The notes under the pieces were generated by a model that saw only the letters and a program-made list of their open reading frames with translations, was not told the origin of the DNA and searched no databases. A DNA stretch of 64,000 nt, from positions 6,911,060 to 6,975,059 of the forward strand of contig OX359247.1 of assembly GCA_947179485.1 (NCBI GenBank). The letters are read 5' to 3'. Position 1 is the first letter of the stretch; each line of letters starts with the position of its first letter. Shown here one piece after another: positions 48,850 through 61,180 of the stretch. The position numbers and the translations under genes were made by a program. The DNA comes from Allacma fusca (lineage: Eukaryota > Arthropoda > Collembola > Symphypleona > Sminthuridae).

Positions 48850-49656
48850 ACTGTTCCACCGGAAATACATAGGAGGAAATTGACTTTATCCAATTTCTCC
48901 CAAGTCAAAAGCATACACACGCTCTCACTTTATTTCATTTCGCCAAGAGCTACATAGACTCCAGCTTATGCATGAAGGAGTTGATAGAATCGCCTCTAGA
49001 CACATCACAAGCAAACACAAAAGCGTGCGAATCTCCTTTTGGGAGAGCGGGTGTTGTCACAGGGACCCACGTCACAAAATTCACAGATGTGAGGCTCGAC
49101 CAAGCCTATTGATATGTAGTCGACAAAAGTAAAGCGGATTAGATCCCTGTGTTAGATCATCCCTAGGACGAAAATCATGTTATTTTACTGGAATTACCTC
49201 AGGTTTACAATTTAAGTACTTCATTGCTCATCCGATTATTACACCAATGCGGCTGAATTAATTTCTCCGTTGGTCCTAATACCCCTGCCTTTCAGAGGAT
49301 ATTTTAATTTTCCTATTTTTAAACTATTTGTTTTTTTTTCAAATATTAAATAGAACTTCAGGTGTTTTGACTCTACTCCCTCACCATTATTACTCTATGA
49401 AGTTCATCCTGGTGGCGTACCGTGTCTTAATGGGGGAATGTTGGTGGATCTGACATATTTATGAAGTGATGGAAGGGAGGCAAAGTCCATGGTTAAATTA
49501 GAGCCGTGGTTATTCGTCGGTGAGCTCAAAGGACGGTATTTTAACAAAGGAATCAATGCACGCGCACAAAATAAATATCAGGAGAGGAGGAAAAACAGCT
49601 ACCTTTTGATCCCTCATTGTACTTGCACACTCACTACCCCATGAACACATAACATC
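48850..49656. other. non-coding sequence
   Basis: Nothing recognisable, apart from a T9 run near 49331 and the minus-strand continuation of the frame noted above. Confidence 0.5.
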
Positions 49657-49781
49657 TCAAAGAGTGAAAAGTAAATACAAAGTGACTTTGATGCCGAAAT
49701 CACGATGAGTTAACGGAGCGTGACCATGAGGCACGCGACTTGAGGCACGACTCCTCAAATTATCATTGTTTTTACTGGAGA
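49657..49781 (-). CDS. weak candidate exon on the minus strand behind a (CT)n tract
   Basis: On the minus strand the 49783-49819 array reads (CT)n and leads into a CATCTCCAG acceptor-like end. A short frame follows, with peptide KNNDNLRSRASSRV and a TGA stop at 49657. Only about 38 codons are open, so this could easily be chance. The exon edge is approximate. Confidence 0.13.
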
Positions 49782-49782
49782 T

Positions 49783-49819
<37 letters not shown>
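49783..49819. repeat. (GA)n microsatellite
   Basis: GA array with one GACA interruption. Confidence 0.95.
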
Positions 49820-51971
49820 TAGGGAGACACCAGTACTATGCTTTCATCAAAGTAACTTTTCGTTTTCAAGTAATTAACCCTCACATCCCATGCCTTTTAA
49901 ATTAAGAATGATTCTTAAATAATGGATGATCATGAGGATGACTGGAGGAACCTGACATTGTAATTAAACCCGAGTGATCATCCTCATCCCTCATCATCAC
50001 CATGAGTTTAGCTTTTAATGTAGCAGGTCATTCATTGAAGGTTTGTTCACCCTTTTGTATCCAAAGGCCCCTCATATAGACTCTGGGACAGAGACACCTT
50101 CTCTGAGAAATAACAAATGACAGTAGCATATATACTCTCCCAAACAGATCAATTCAATGGCTTGTTGACAACAACCCCCCTAACCTTTTTTTTAATACAT
50201 AATCTTTAAATCATGGATTACAGGAATTCCGCGAAGCTTATTAAGTTGTATTATGCAGATCAGTGTAGGGACATGTGTGTGCTCAATGGAGGGATATCAG
50301 AGAGCTTGTGTCAGCATATATACAAAGTTACTCATCATCCCTTTTAAGGATATGGAAACTGCATCATAAACCAGTCAATGAACAATATTAGCAAATATTT
50401 TCCCCCCTATATGCACACAAGGTATATCCACACATAGTTAGATGTATCTACAATAATGATCATTAGAATAGAAACAGTTGGGATTTTTTTACGCACAAAC
50501 AGTTTAATTTTAGCAATTCATGTTGATCCGTTCCTCTCTCAGAGTTCATTGTTTCTGTACTTGCATCTGTATATGTAAATACATACATACAGATATAACA
50601 GGCAGGGGATCTGCTTCTTGGTAGAGTGTACACGTACACACGCAGTTCAAAAGTATGTCACAGTTTGAGTGATATTGCAACTTTTAATTGGCACAAACTA
50701 TATTTTTAAGTGCTGTACTCGCAAACTTGTCTCCATTCATTCCAATGTTGACTATTCCAATTTACAAATACCATTTCTGGCCTGGCTAGTTTTCAGCCAC
50801 TTCAAACTCCCAGTATTAGTCTTTCGTGTTTCTCTAGATTAATTATATGTGCCGGCTCATTCTTTAACTGGTCTTTGGTAGGATTGGAAGAATAAATTTA
50901 ACAATCTATGTATGTATAATTATATATGTAGGTATGTTGCTCCAGTAGGTCCTGGTCATGAAGGAACAGGAGGAAGGTTTCCCTCGGCTTGTTTATCAAT
51001 CCCCAGGTGTGTATACACAAAAGGTTTCTATCCTACGTTACAGATATACAGACACACTTCTGAGACCCTATCACTGGCTTTAAGTCTACATTTTCCTTCA
51101 GCAGTGAAAAAAGCCTCTTGAAGATTTACGACCCAACATCGACCTTCAGAAGCTCCTGAAGGGTAGGCTGTTTATAAGTATATAACTATTTATACATACA
51201 ATGCTTATGTCAACAAATGATTCTCAGCTATTATTCACAGGAAGTCCTTTAGCATTCTAAAAGGTTTGAAATGGTGCGAAAAGGATCTCAAAGATTTAAA
51301 AAGAGATGAGCCAGTTGAATTGACGACTCTTTACACTACATTATCTTGTAAGGTCGAGTCAGGTTATAAAATAGTATTGTAAACAAATAGATAGATATGT
51401 AGGTACACATGTAACGCATACTCGTCATGGGAGACCATTCCAAAATTAAGTCTTTGAAATGGGAGCTGGTAAAGAGGGATATAGTATCTATTTATCTACA
51501 GATATAGGGTAGTGTCCATGTACAGTACGCATAGAAGCTATATACATACGCTATTAACAAGCTTTTAGCGAAGTTTAATCAACTACTGGATTCTATAGTG
51601 GGTTAAAAGGACGCAGAACTTATCCAACGTCGTAGGATAATTACAGAGGAATTCATTCATAAAAGATGAGGATTTTTAGGCCAGGAGGGAAGAGTGGAAT
51701 TATTAATGCCTCACATATCAAATAGTGGCTCCAATGTGAAAAAAATAGTGTCTTCTCCTTACACTACTACTACTACTATGTATAATTCATTAAAATTCAT
51801 GAGAGGGCTTTAAAGGTGTTCATGTAGTACATAGAAAACGTCATAATAAAGGCAATAAGAGACCTTAATTGCTTATTTATTATCCCATTTCAAATTATAA
51901 ACATTTCACCAGCCCGAGCATCAAAACCACCACTTGAATGTGCTTATGGAGCTAAGCTAGATACTTCCATG

Positions 51972-51974
<3 letters not shown>
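49820..51974. other. non-coding sequence
   Basis: No gene seen. An (ACT)n run lies at 51763-51778. Palindromic TATGTA words occur around 50570-50595 and 50905-50935. Confidence 0.5.

Positions 51975-52010
<36 letters not shown>
51975..52010. repeat. (GA)n microsatellite
   Basis: Perfect AG array of about 18 units. It is the last long GA array before 62.8 kb. Confidence 0.96.
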
Positions 52011-52011
<1 letters not shown>

Positions 52012-54456
52012 AAGGGGTGATATATAAAGTATTAGCCTCTTATAAAGAAGCCCAATGTCAACTGGACACTCACAATGTTACCACAATTACAATTTATGTT
52101 GCATTATGCAATAACTTATCACTTTAAACACAGTTTCCTCATTAGGCTCCACTACTTTTCCATTGTTGGTGTCCTTCTTGAGTCACTATCCTGTCAACAT
52201 TATACGTGTAGGCCTGACTTGTCAACTTTTATGTAAATAAATAATGAGTCGCCATTTTTAAGTGTGTACTGTAGTCTGGCTCAGTCTGGTTCCTACAGGC
52301 ATATCAGTACGTATGTATGTATGTATCTATGTGTACCGTTCCCGTAATTATACTTGAGCAAGTTCTATTACATATAAATGTAAGTATATATACATAAATG
52401 CTATACATACATAAGGAGGACAATACAAAAGCAAGTCTTTCAATCGGTAATTTAATTAAAATTGATACGAGGAAAGTTAACGGAATGGAATAGCACAAGT
52501 TGCCTGCCGTTTAGCCTAATATAGACTTGTGAACAAAGTTGTGGACAAAAATCAACAAGAATATACAACATTGTTTGGGGCTGTACAAAGGAGTTCTTTG
52601 CTGTAAATTACCACTGAACCTACAGTCATTTCTATTGGTCCAAGTCTCCCAAGACACTATAGTAGCTTCACCAGGGATACATATAGGCTTTTCGCATGGC
52701 TGCACATTCGTGTCCCTAACTTTAAAAAAAAACGTAGAATTCTGACTCAAGTCTAAAATGATACACTGGGATCATTTACATAAGGAATAATTCTGAGAGT
52801 CAAAGAAATTTCTAGACACTAGTAAATCAGGATTTAATAAGTATCGTGGCAATTGAGCGGAACTAGAAAAATCCCATTAGCAACCCCACATTTGAAGGAG
52901 TATTTGCATTTAAATAAACATTTCCAATCTTCGTACAACAGTCCTAGTGACATGTATACAAGGGACTGGGCTCCAGTGCAATGGGATGTTCCATGCTTAG
53001 TGTATTATAGGAACTATGTATAAGAGCTGGCTTAGCTATATGTACATACATACATACGTAACGTAGATAGATAATAAATGAAACAATGAAAACTAATGGA
53101 CCCGTAAATCTTACGTGGAAACTCTTACTTTTAAAAACCTCCCACTTGTAACTAAAGAGTCTCTCCTGATCTGAGTCAAATGGTGGAAAGAGCACTAAAG
53201 AGCACATATGTTTTGGGTGAGGGATGAGAGGATGAATAACCAAATGAGAGAATTTTGCATAGTTCATTCTCCATTTATATATTTACTTGCAATTCATACA
53301 AATTACAATTGAAATGAGGATTTTCCCTCAACTTTTACATACGGTGGTTACCTTTAGTGTCAGAAGAGTTGGAGAGAACGCCAGGTTACATACTCTTAAT
53401 TCTCAGGATATTTATTGCACTAGAAAATTTATAGAAACGCAGAGGTGGTGGTGGTTCTTGTAGGCGCTGGGCAAACTTGTAAGTTATAGTCGTCCAATGT
53501 TGAACACACTTATACACTTATACAGTTGTCCTGGACGGGTATATATGTAGGCTATCTGTATCTATTGAGAGTACAATCGATAACATCATAGTTACTTTTA
53601 ACAGTCAGTTCCTGGTAATTGTGCTTGAGCTCTTACTTCATAGTGTGAGGGTAGTGTAGTTACGACTGTGGTTATATTTGCCTCATGAGGCGAAAAAAAA
53701 CTAGGTTATAAGTTCTCTAAATAAAGGCAATTTGCTAAAGACGGAGGATCTGTTGACACAGGGATGCTTGGAAGCTTTGTTGTTTTATTTTGTAAATACT
53801 AATAACACATGGGGAGGGCAAGTAAAAATAAAAGAGCTCAAGTTTTTCTGAAGTTGACTCATAAAATTCATTTGAAAAATAAATTATTTACTTTTCAAGG
53901 GAATTAAGGCCCATGTGTGGAAGTAAAATTGTAGTATGAGCCGTATGCAAGTATGTTCATGACACTGTGTGTGTGTGTGTGTGTGTCTGCAATGGTAATA
54001 GTATTTACTTATTTAGCCATATATAAACAACAGGTATGGGACTTGAGGCAGAAGCATGGATGTATGTATGTACGGGTTGATAATCGTAATAAATTTTTGC
54101 GAGAATCTAAATTTTTCTGAGTGCGGGGAGATATACATAGATATATGTATGTGGGAAATGATGAAAGAAGGAGAAAAAAAAATACAGAAACCGGCTTGCC
54201 CATATTTGAGCAGAAGTTACCTTTTAAATTGATTTCACGGTTGCAGGACCCACATAACCAGGTAAATAATGCGACATTTAATGGTCTCTTTCACTTACCT
54301 CTCATTCTTCCCTGCAAACATTAAAGCTTAACATTTTCTACTTAACTTGTTTTTCTACATTCAATTTACACTGCATTACTTTGTTCAACTTACCATTCAT
54401 TACTGTCTATATGGGTATTCTTTCAAGTGATGTGATAGATGACTCATTGGTTTAGT
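52011..54456. other. non-coding sequence
   Basis: Contains a (GTAT)n run at 52311-52326, a CATA run at 53041-53056 and the GT array at 53966. Opposite-strand frames at 52511-52750 cover each other and look random. Confidence 0.5.
53966..53986. repeat. (GT)n microsatellite
   Basis: About ten TG units. Confidence 0.92.
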
Positions 54457-54535
54457 GCCCTTAAAAGGGCTCCAATGTTTGCTGTTGGGGTGTCGCTGGA
54501 TCGTGTGTGGTAACACGTTATACCATGTAGACACC
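54457..54535 (+). other. two adjacent potential stem-loops
   Basis: First hairpin: GCCCTT (54457-54462) pairs with AAGGGC (54465-54470) across AA, too tight to form as written without opening a pair. Second: GGTGTC (54489-54494) pairs with GACACC (54530-54535), with an inner TGGTA/TACCA pair (54508-54512, 54521-54525) that competes with CGTGT/ACACG. I know no RNA family matching this. Confidence 0.3.
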
Positions 54536-56831
54536 TTCCATTAAAAAAGTTTCTCGATACTTTGTAGCATCTCTTTTTTTTACTGTAATTGGAAATGCAA
54601 CCGTTGTAAAAGTAACTAACTAATCTCCTCTCTTTTCTGCCTTTTACAAGTAAACACTTGAGTCCTCAAGATATCAGCACTAAAAAACACGAAAGAAATA
54701 AATAAGTACAGATTTTATAATTAAGTATGTATAGATATATAACGTTCGCATACCTTTCCATATATGTATCTATCTATATCTATGTATAGCATCTTCCAGA
54801 ACTCAGCTTCGTAGCAACTGCGAGAGAGACAACTTGAATCAATCATTTACATGTCAGTGGTTGCATTTCATCAACGTCAAATATTATCTACTTTCTAATT
54901 GTCGGATACCATTGGAATTATTTCTTTACAATAAGGGTAATGGAATTAAATCCATGTACTACGTTAATTTGTCAAAATCCTCAATTCTAATGATACATTG
55001 CAAAAGGACATTTTACACACGCAATTATTTTAGGGCCGAATCTTAGAAATGATTTCCAATTCCGAATTCACCCTTGAAGAAAATCTGCTCTAGTTTCTAA
55101 TTCCAATGTTATGTATGTTTTTCTTCATGTACATACATACATACATACACAGCAAACTTATATCCTGAGAAATCCGTGTAGAACAATTGGATCCTTTCTC
55201 ATGGAAATCATAATCCCTACACGGTGTCATATCATTTTTTATGTACAGAATACAGTATGCGTATTTTGTGCAGTAAAAAAAACCTATAGCTTTTCCAGTG
55301 CAAATGAATCCTTACCTGTGAGTTTGGTATCAAGAACATGTGAGCCATAATTGCTCGGGTGATTCATGATTACTTGTTTTTGTGTACAGTACTGACTCTT
55401 AGGCCAGTGTTAGGTGTTTTGGTGGACCGGAGGTTGAAGAGGGAAACTTGTGAACAGTCTGACAATTAGATAGGAGAAAATGTAGACGATTAGATGGATC
55501 ATGACTGAGGTTGAAATTATGAGCAAAATGCCCATATAGAAGACTCCTATTGTAGGTTGTTAGTAATAATGTCGGAATTGTATGAGCATGGAGTAACCCT
55601 AATGTATGCGTACCGGAGAGAATGCTCTGCAGCAAATTGTATGTACTAGTAGATCTTAGGAGTATTGGAGGAAGGGAATGGAATGAGAGGGGCAAATGCC
55701 GCTCATTTCTCCAAGACTGTGTACTATATGGACCGCGAGGAGCATCACATTACAGTACAGTGGACGAAGAATGAGAGACTGACTGAGAGATTGCAGTTTG
55801 TGTGGGCAGTGAATGGGTTACTATTATCTCTATGTATGGAAGTTGTGGAAATTAATGCATGGATGAGATGAGGCGAGCTGCAATGTTATACGCAAGATTA
55901 TTATGATTATTACCATTGTTATCATTAGGATTATTTACGAGAATGTGACTTGCCCCGGACTCACTCGAGCCTTCCATTCCTTCGCATCTTTATGCATCAC
56001 CACCGTCACCGTCCTATATCAGTACATATGTACATAAACCTTACAATGATAAAAGACTTATATTTGAAAAGTGTCTAGAGGGAAAGTGCCACGTACTTTT
56101 AGTAGGTATCGTTCCATACTTTACATATACGCATTTGTGTGTGTCTGTGTATTTGACTTAATTGTGTGCACAGCATTCAAGCGTAATCACAATCAACTTA
56201 GCTTGAGCTTACGTTTTTTTTTAGACAATAATGTTTTAATGTAAATAGTCCTATGTTTTGAGTTCCCCTGAAACTGCTGTTTTTGTAGCATCATTGAACT
56301 CTCTCATTGTTGCTTGTGTCAAAAGAAAAATCTCATCACGTCAAAGATTTGTCCCCAAGTGAGCAAAAAAAAACGTCTCACTGACCCACCGCCTGTGTTT
56401 GCTTTCCCCAGTCTGTGACACACAAACCAACGGACGTGTGTCACTTACTTTGGGCTTTTTAAGGAGGATTATTTACATTTTATTAGAATATTATCCTTTT
56501 GAACTGCTGCATTAGCTTCAGTGTGCCGAGGACCTTCTCAGTCCGTATATCGGCACTTTCCTCCTTTTAGCCCCTCATTTAACTTGCTTTGTTAAATGCA
56601 ACTTTATCTTTGGGTAGCATCCCTCCTTCCATTTATTACTGGTCACACTCACAGAGCCCCAAACTCATACATACAAATCCTGGTGGTCGAGTAGTTACAC
56701 CTGACAATTTAAAAGCACTGACATACATCCCTCCGAACATAAAACCTTTGAATGTCCTCTTCACATATAGTCAACCCTCCTCGTGGAAACATTTTATTCG
56801 AATTTAATATTTATCTACAGAGCTGCAACTG
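54536..56831. other. non-coding sequence
   Basis: Contains a CATA run at 55130-55149 and TACATATGTACA at 56023-56034. A minus-strand ATG frame (55367 down to 55316, beginning MNHPSNYGSHVLD) meets a CACAG|GTAAGG donor, but 17 codons is too short to call. A 98-codon minus-strand frame at 55399-55695 is not recognised. Confidence 0.45.
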
Positions 56832-56853
56832 CACACACACACACACACACACA
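56832..56853. repeat. (CA)n microsatellite
   Basis: About eleven CA units. Confidence 0.94.
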
Positions 56854-58112
56854 GTCAGTTTATAGCTCTTCCTTTCATTAGTTAAAATGAGTCCTTGTCT
56901 TCTAACCTTGCCTTCAAAGGAAGTCAGAGATTCCGTTGATCACTCCAGCAGGAGCCATTCCTCGTGACAATTTCCTTTTTAAAAAAGGAAGCTCACATGA
57001 GTGTAAGAAAATTCTTTTGAAATTGGGAGTGAAATTTTAAATTATTGGATAAAAACCCACAATAATTTTATTCCAGCCCCACTGTGTGCTCCTCACCTTC
57101 CGCGAAGTGACGATTACGATTGTCCACGGCTTCAAGAAACCTAAATGCCCGAACAATAATCAAATATGTGATCCGGCTATTCAGCTCAAGGTAGATTTAT
57201 GAATGAGTAATTTAGTGTACATGGGCAGGTTGAGGTATTTGAAGAAGTCACGCCATTTAAATCATACGGGATGAGTCCGTACATATATATATATGTTTCT
57301 ATAACAATAGATCCTGAATGGAGGGTTGCTAAGAAGTACCCCATAATTTAGAATTCAGAGGTGAACAAAGTTCATTCCTGGTGAGAACAGATTTATTGGG
57401 ATTTAATGAACCGAATTCAACATTATGGCTTATGGGGGCTCACATTTTCCCATTGAGACCATAGCATTATTGTGAATACCACACACACACACAGAGACTC
57501 ACACACTGGCAGGCGAGAGGACGAGAGAGTCTAAGTATGTTGAAATACTTCATAAGGCACCTTCAACAGAGTTTATTTATAGAGACTTGAGTTATCCACA
57601 CTGAACGTCTGACTGACCGTGGCATTTCAGTGCAATAAACAATAAGGCTATGTGTGTTATATTGGAGAGAGAAAAAAATGTGAACAAGAAATTTATTGTC
57701 GAACTGTCGCCCACTTGTGTCCTATTATTATTTTAATAACCGATGGGCTGTGACCTAATACTTTCGTTTTTATATTTGCTCGGCTCAAGTAACCTTTTGT
57801 TGGTTTAAATGAGTAAGTACAATATGCTTGAGCATTATAAACAAGCCTTTTTTCTCTACTCCACTCACATCCCAGTCAGTCCCCTGTATCATACAGGACA
57901 TACTGGCTATAGATATGTGTCCTCTTGAGGATACAGTTCTATCTAATTCCTATATAAGCATCTACAACAATTACTTCAACTAGTATAGAATTTGAGGATA
58001 AAAAAACTATGAACATCCCCAACGTGTGGGATGGTTTCATCCAATTTTCCATGGAACAATTCCCCAGAGGTAATACTGAAGGCCGGCAATATATAAAAAT
58101 AACAACCTTTAA
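56854..58112. other. non-coding sequence
   Basis: Contains a near-palindromic TTCCTTTTT/AAAAAAGGAA block at 56972-56990, a perfect 16-base palindrome ACATATATATATATGT at 57281-57296, and a short CA run at 57481-57493. No gene seen. Confidence 0.5.
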
Positions 58113-58264
58113 GTGTGTGTGTGTGTGTGAGTAAAAAGAGTGTAGTGTGTGTGTGTGTCTGTGTAATGTAATGTTTTTACGGGCTCACTTTTTAAATAAC
58201 ACTGCCTCGGGACTGACGGTTCTCGTGTGTGTGTGTGTGTGTATGTGTGTGTGTGTGTGTGTGT
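58113..58264. repeat. cluster of three (GT)n arrays
   Basis: GT arrays at about 58113-58129, 58145-58158 and 58224-58264 within 150 bases, separated by unique sequence. The 62-codon minus-strand frame across them (Thr-His repeats) is a repeat artefact. Confidence 0.93.
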
Positions 58265-60837
58265 ACGCTTTCTGCACGTGGCCCAATCACTATACATACA
58301 GAGAATATAGGGACTTTATTTAATTATGTAATCAGGTAACTAATCTCGGGTAAAGGAAGTCATTTCTACCAACAGCCCTTTAACTAATATTTTATGAGGG
58401 TTTCAAGATGTGTCGGTCTTTGTGTCTACTTGATTTGAAAGAAATTATGGCTCGCTCAGTCATCAATTACTAATAAACCAAGTAGTAAATTTTCATTGGG
58501 AAACCTTCAACATGGTCATATCTATTAGAATATTATTCCTTTCAATTTTCAGTGAGTGACTACATACTACACACATATATATATATATATATGTACATAT
58601 GTATGAATATCTACCTCAAGTTAAACTGGTTACACTACTATAGAGGATTGATCAACGGACGATGAGCCTCCTTCTTTAAGGGAAAACGTTCAAATGACTT
58701 GTTTTAAGTGAGGGATGAGGAAGAGTCACAAAATTCATTTGGACGGTTGTTTGTCTATCAGGGTCTATCTAATAAAAGAATGATTATGAGCAAACTTGTT
58801 GCTGTGGATCGTCCAAGCAAAAAGCCCTGTCCTCTGACATACGTTGGTAGAGGTAATGGGTCGTAAACCCATGAGGAAAAATCATCTCTTATTATAAAAG
58901 TTGGGAAATTTAAACACTACCAAATTAAGTAGTGATCATTGAAATGTCTAGGATTTTTGCTTATCTTAATTGCGATATGATCCGTATTTCAATGGAACTC
59001 ATTTGTGGATTTTATGAGTATGTATTTTCTTGTGAATGGGACTTTGGGGCCGATAGAGCCTATGAAATGAAAGTTGTTGTGGAGGTAATGAAATACTTCC
59101 TTTGGTATAATGTTTCAATCAGCGTCGACTTCAAACTGTCTATTTGTTCCTTTTAAATTAACTTGATTTTTGAAAAGGTATTAATTGACTAAACTGAAAT
59201 CATTTACTGCCAGTATGGGCGAATAAAAATGCCTATAATCATCTAATTATCTTTAGTTATTTATGCAGGGATTGGAGATAGCAGAAACTTATAGGTATTA
59301 AATTGTTGGTTCATGATTACAGTACGGTGTAGTCTCCATATCCTGAATTCCTTTAAGTTAAATAAGATCAGAGGGACGATCATTCATTCATCCTCATCCC
59401 TTTGCATTTGACTTCCAGTCTCTTCACAGGCTTGGATGATTTTCAAGTGAATTGAGTCTCAATTGTGTTTGATGAGCTTCACTTTGAGATTTTGTTTGAA
59501 ATTTGATAAAGAGCATGTCTTGACTGTTTTTTGATCCTACAAGGCTGGGATACTTTAGTTTAGGGAAACTGTTCTTTGGTTGGTTTAACTTAATGAAATT
59601 AATCACTGGAGGGTATTTATTTGATGGTTGATTGGATGCATGGTCACTGCTTCATATGTAGAGGGGGGGAAATTGATACCCAGTCAATGTACATAGATAC
59701 ACTTGGGGGGGAGCTGAGCGTCGTGCTTTTGAACTGGACTCGCATTGTAGAATTTGTTTGATGTCTTGGTTGCTTATAGAGACAGAAATGATAAGGGATT
59801 TTTGGAGGAAAGCTCCTCTGAAAATTGATCGTGGGTGTCCTTATAAAGGGTTACTTTGACAACTCAGCTGGTATATGCAGATAAATGGATAAAATGTCGT
59901 TCAGAACCCCGGCTCATACAGAGCCTGTAATATTAGAGAGGAAATATAGTCCACGAAAGTAAAAGAGACATCAAGCCCTGGGCTTTTATAGTTCAAACGT
60001 TCAAAGGAACTCAAAGGGATTTCCATAAATGGACGTAAATTGCGTATTTGATTTAAAAAAAAGAGGATTCATCTAAATACCTGATTTTGAAATGTCAACT
60101 TGTCCTCGGATATATTTAGTACCCTCCACGGCCACGCATGATTCTTGCAAAAATAAATTTTGTGCTTGTTTTCCTACAGGCAGAAATCCGTTCATAATTT
60201 TTTATTATTGCCCTGTGTGAGTAGTACAGCTCGTACTTATAGGACAAGCTACATATATACTTGCGGGTATAATTGCACGAGAAGGGTGTTATAGGTTGGA
60301 ATGTTACCGTTGACAATAAAATAAACACGTACGATGATACACAATGCCGAGGCGTATCTATTACATGCACACACAAGGAATGGGAATGAATCAAAATTTA
60401 CAATAATAAATAAAACCAATAAGAGACTGATGAGAAAACGCTACATGACAAATGTTTGTCTAGGAAAATATGAAAGCGATGAAGAGATAGAATCTGAAAG
60501 GATTGAAGTTACCTCACGTTGACTCGTACACCATTAGACAGGACAACATGTGGCTTACAATTACAAACCTATAATGTCCACGTTACAATAAACACTTTAA
60601 TCCATACCTATCCCCTTGCATCCAGCTCTGCACAGGAGAGATAATAAGGGTATAATAGTCAACTCCACGGATTTGCATATCTCAACAGAATAATTTATCA
60701 ACGAGGCTGTACTTCCCCTTGCATATGTGCATATGCCCCAAACATAAATCCACACACTTATATAGGAACAATTCAAAGGGTCTAGGTATACCTTTTTATA
60801 GTGGGGCCATTGTATGTATACTGTAGGTACAAGTCCC
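58265..60837. other. non-coding sequence
   Basis: Contains an (AT)n run at 58577-58592 beside TACATATGTA, and G7 runs near 59663 and 59705. A 74-codon frame at 58932-59156 passes a GTAATG donor-like site, and a 62-codon frame at 60334-60522 ends in an acidic tail (GKYESDEEIESE). Neither has enough support to call. Confidence 0.45.
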
Positions 60838-61180
60838 TCATTTATTTAGCTCTTGATCATATATGAACGTTGCCTTCATACAGAATGGAATATTTGGCAA
60901 CTCCTGTATAATATTTTCCAGTCTTTGTCGTAGAAAATTAGAGCTGTGAGGGGTAATGGAGCTACCGCTAGGAAATATCTCATCAAGACGTGACCTCTGA
61001 CTTGAAATAATGTGTGCTTCCAATTTTAATTCTTCGCTTTTACTTCCCCTCACCCCCGTACACATGAGTGTTTTAGTACGTCCAAGGATCCTGTATTCCA
61101 TCCAGGAATGTATTTTCACAGGGACTCCATGGTTTTTATCAGGAGGTCTTCCACTAGCAACGGCATTGCAGCGTGTAATC
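60838..61180 (-). CDS. candidate coding segment on the minus strand, function unknown
   Basis: A minus-strand frame open for 114 codons from an AAAG acceptor-like end at 61181-61182 (one base completes a codon) to TGA at 60838-60840. The peptide starts ITRCNAVASGRPPDK and ends MKATFIYDQELNK. It contains a basic-Ser stretch and RLDEIFPSGSS, and reads like ordinary globular protein rather than repeat translation. AATAAA overlaps the stop codon. Against it: the upstream intron end is A-rich instead of pyrimidine-rich, no ATG with good context begins it, and about five open runs this long are expected by chance in the window. I recognise no family. Confidence 0.25.

Noticed and set aside
55316-55367. 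Minus-strand ATG frame (MNHPSNYGSHVLD) ending at CACAG|GTAAGG
   Set aside because: A good donor and a pleasant peptide, but only 17 codons, so it cannot be told from chance.
56972-56990. TTCCTTTTT/AAAAAAGGAA near-palindrome as a terminator or hairpin
   Set aside because: It is mostly a T-run meeting an A-run; no transcript context.
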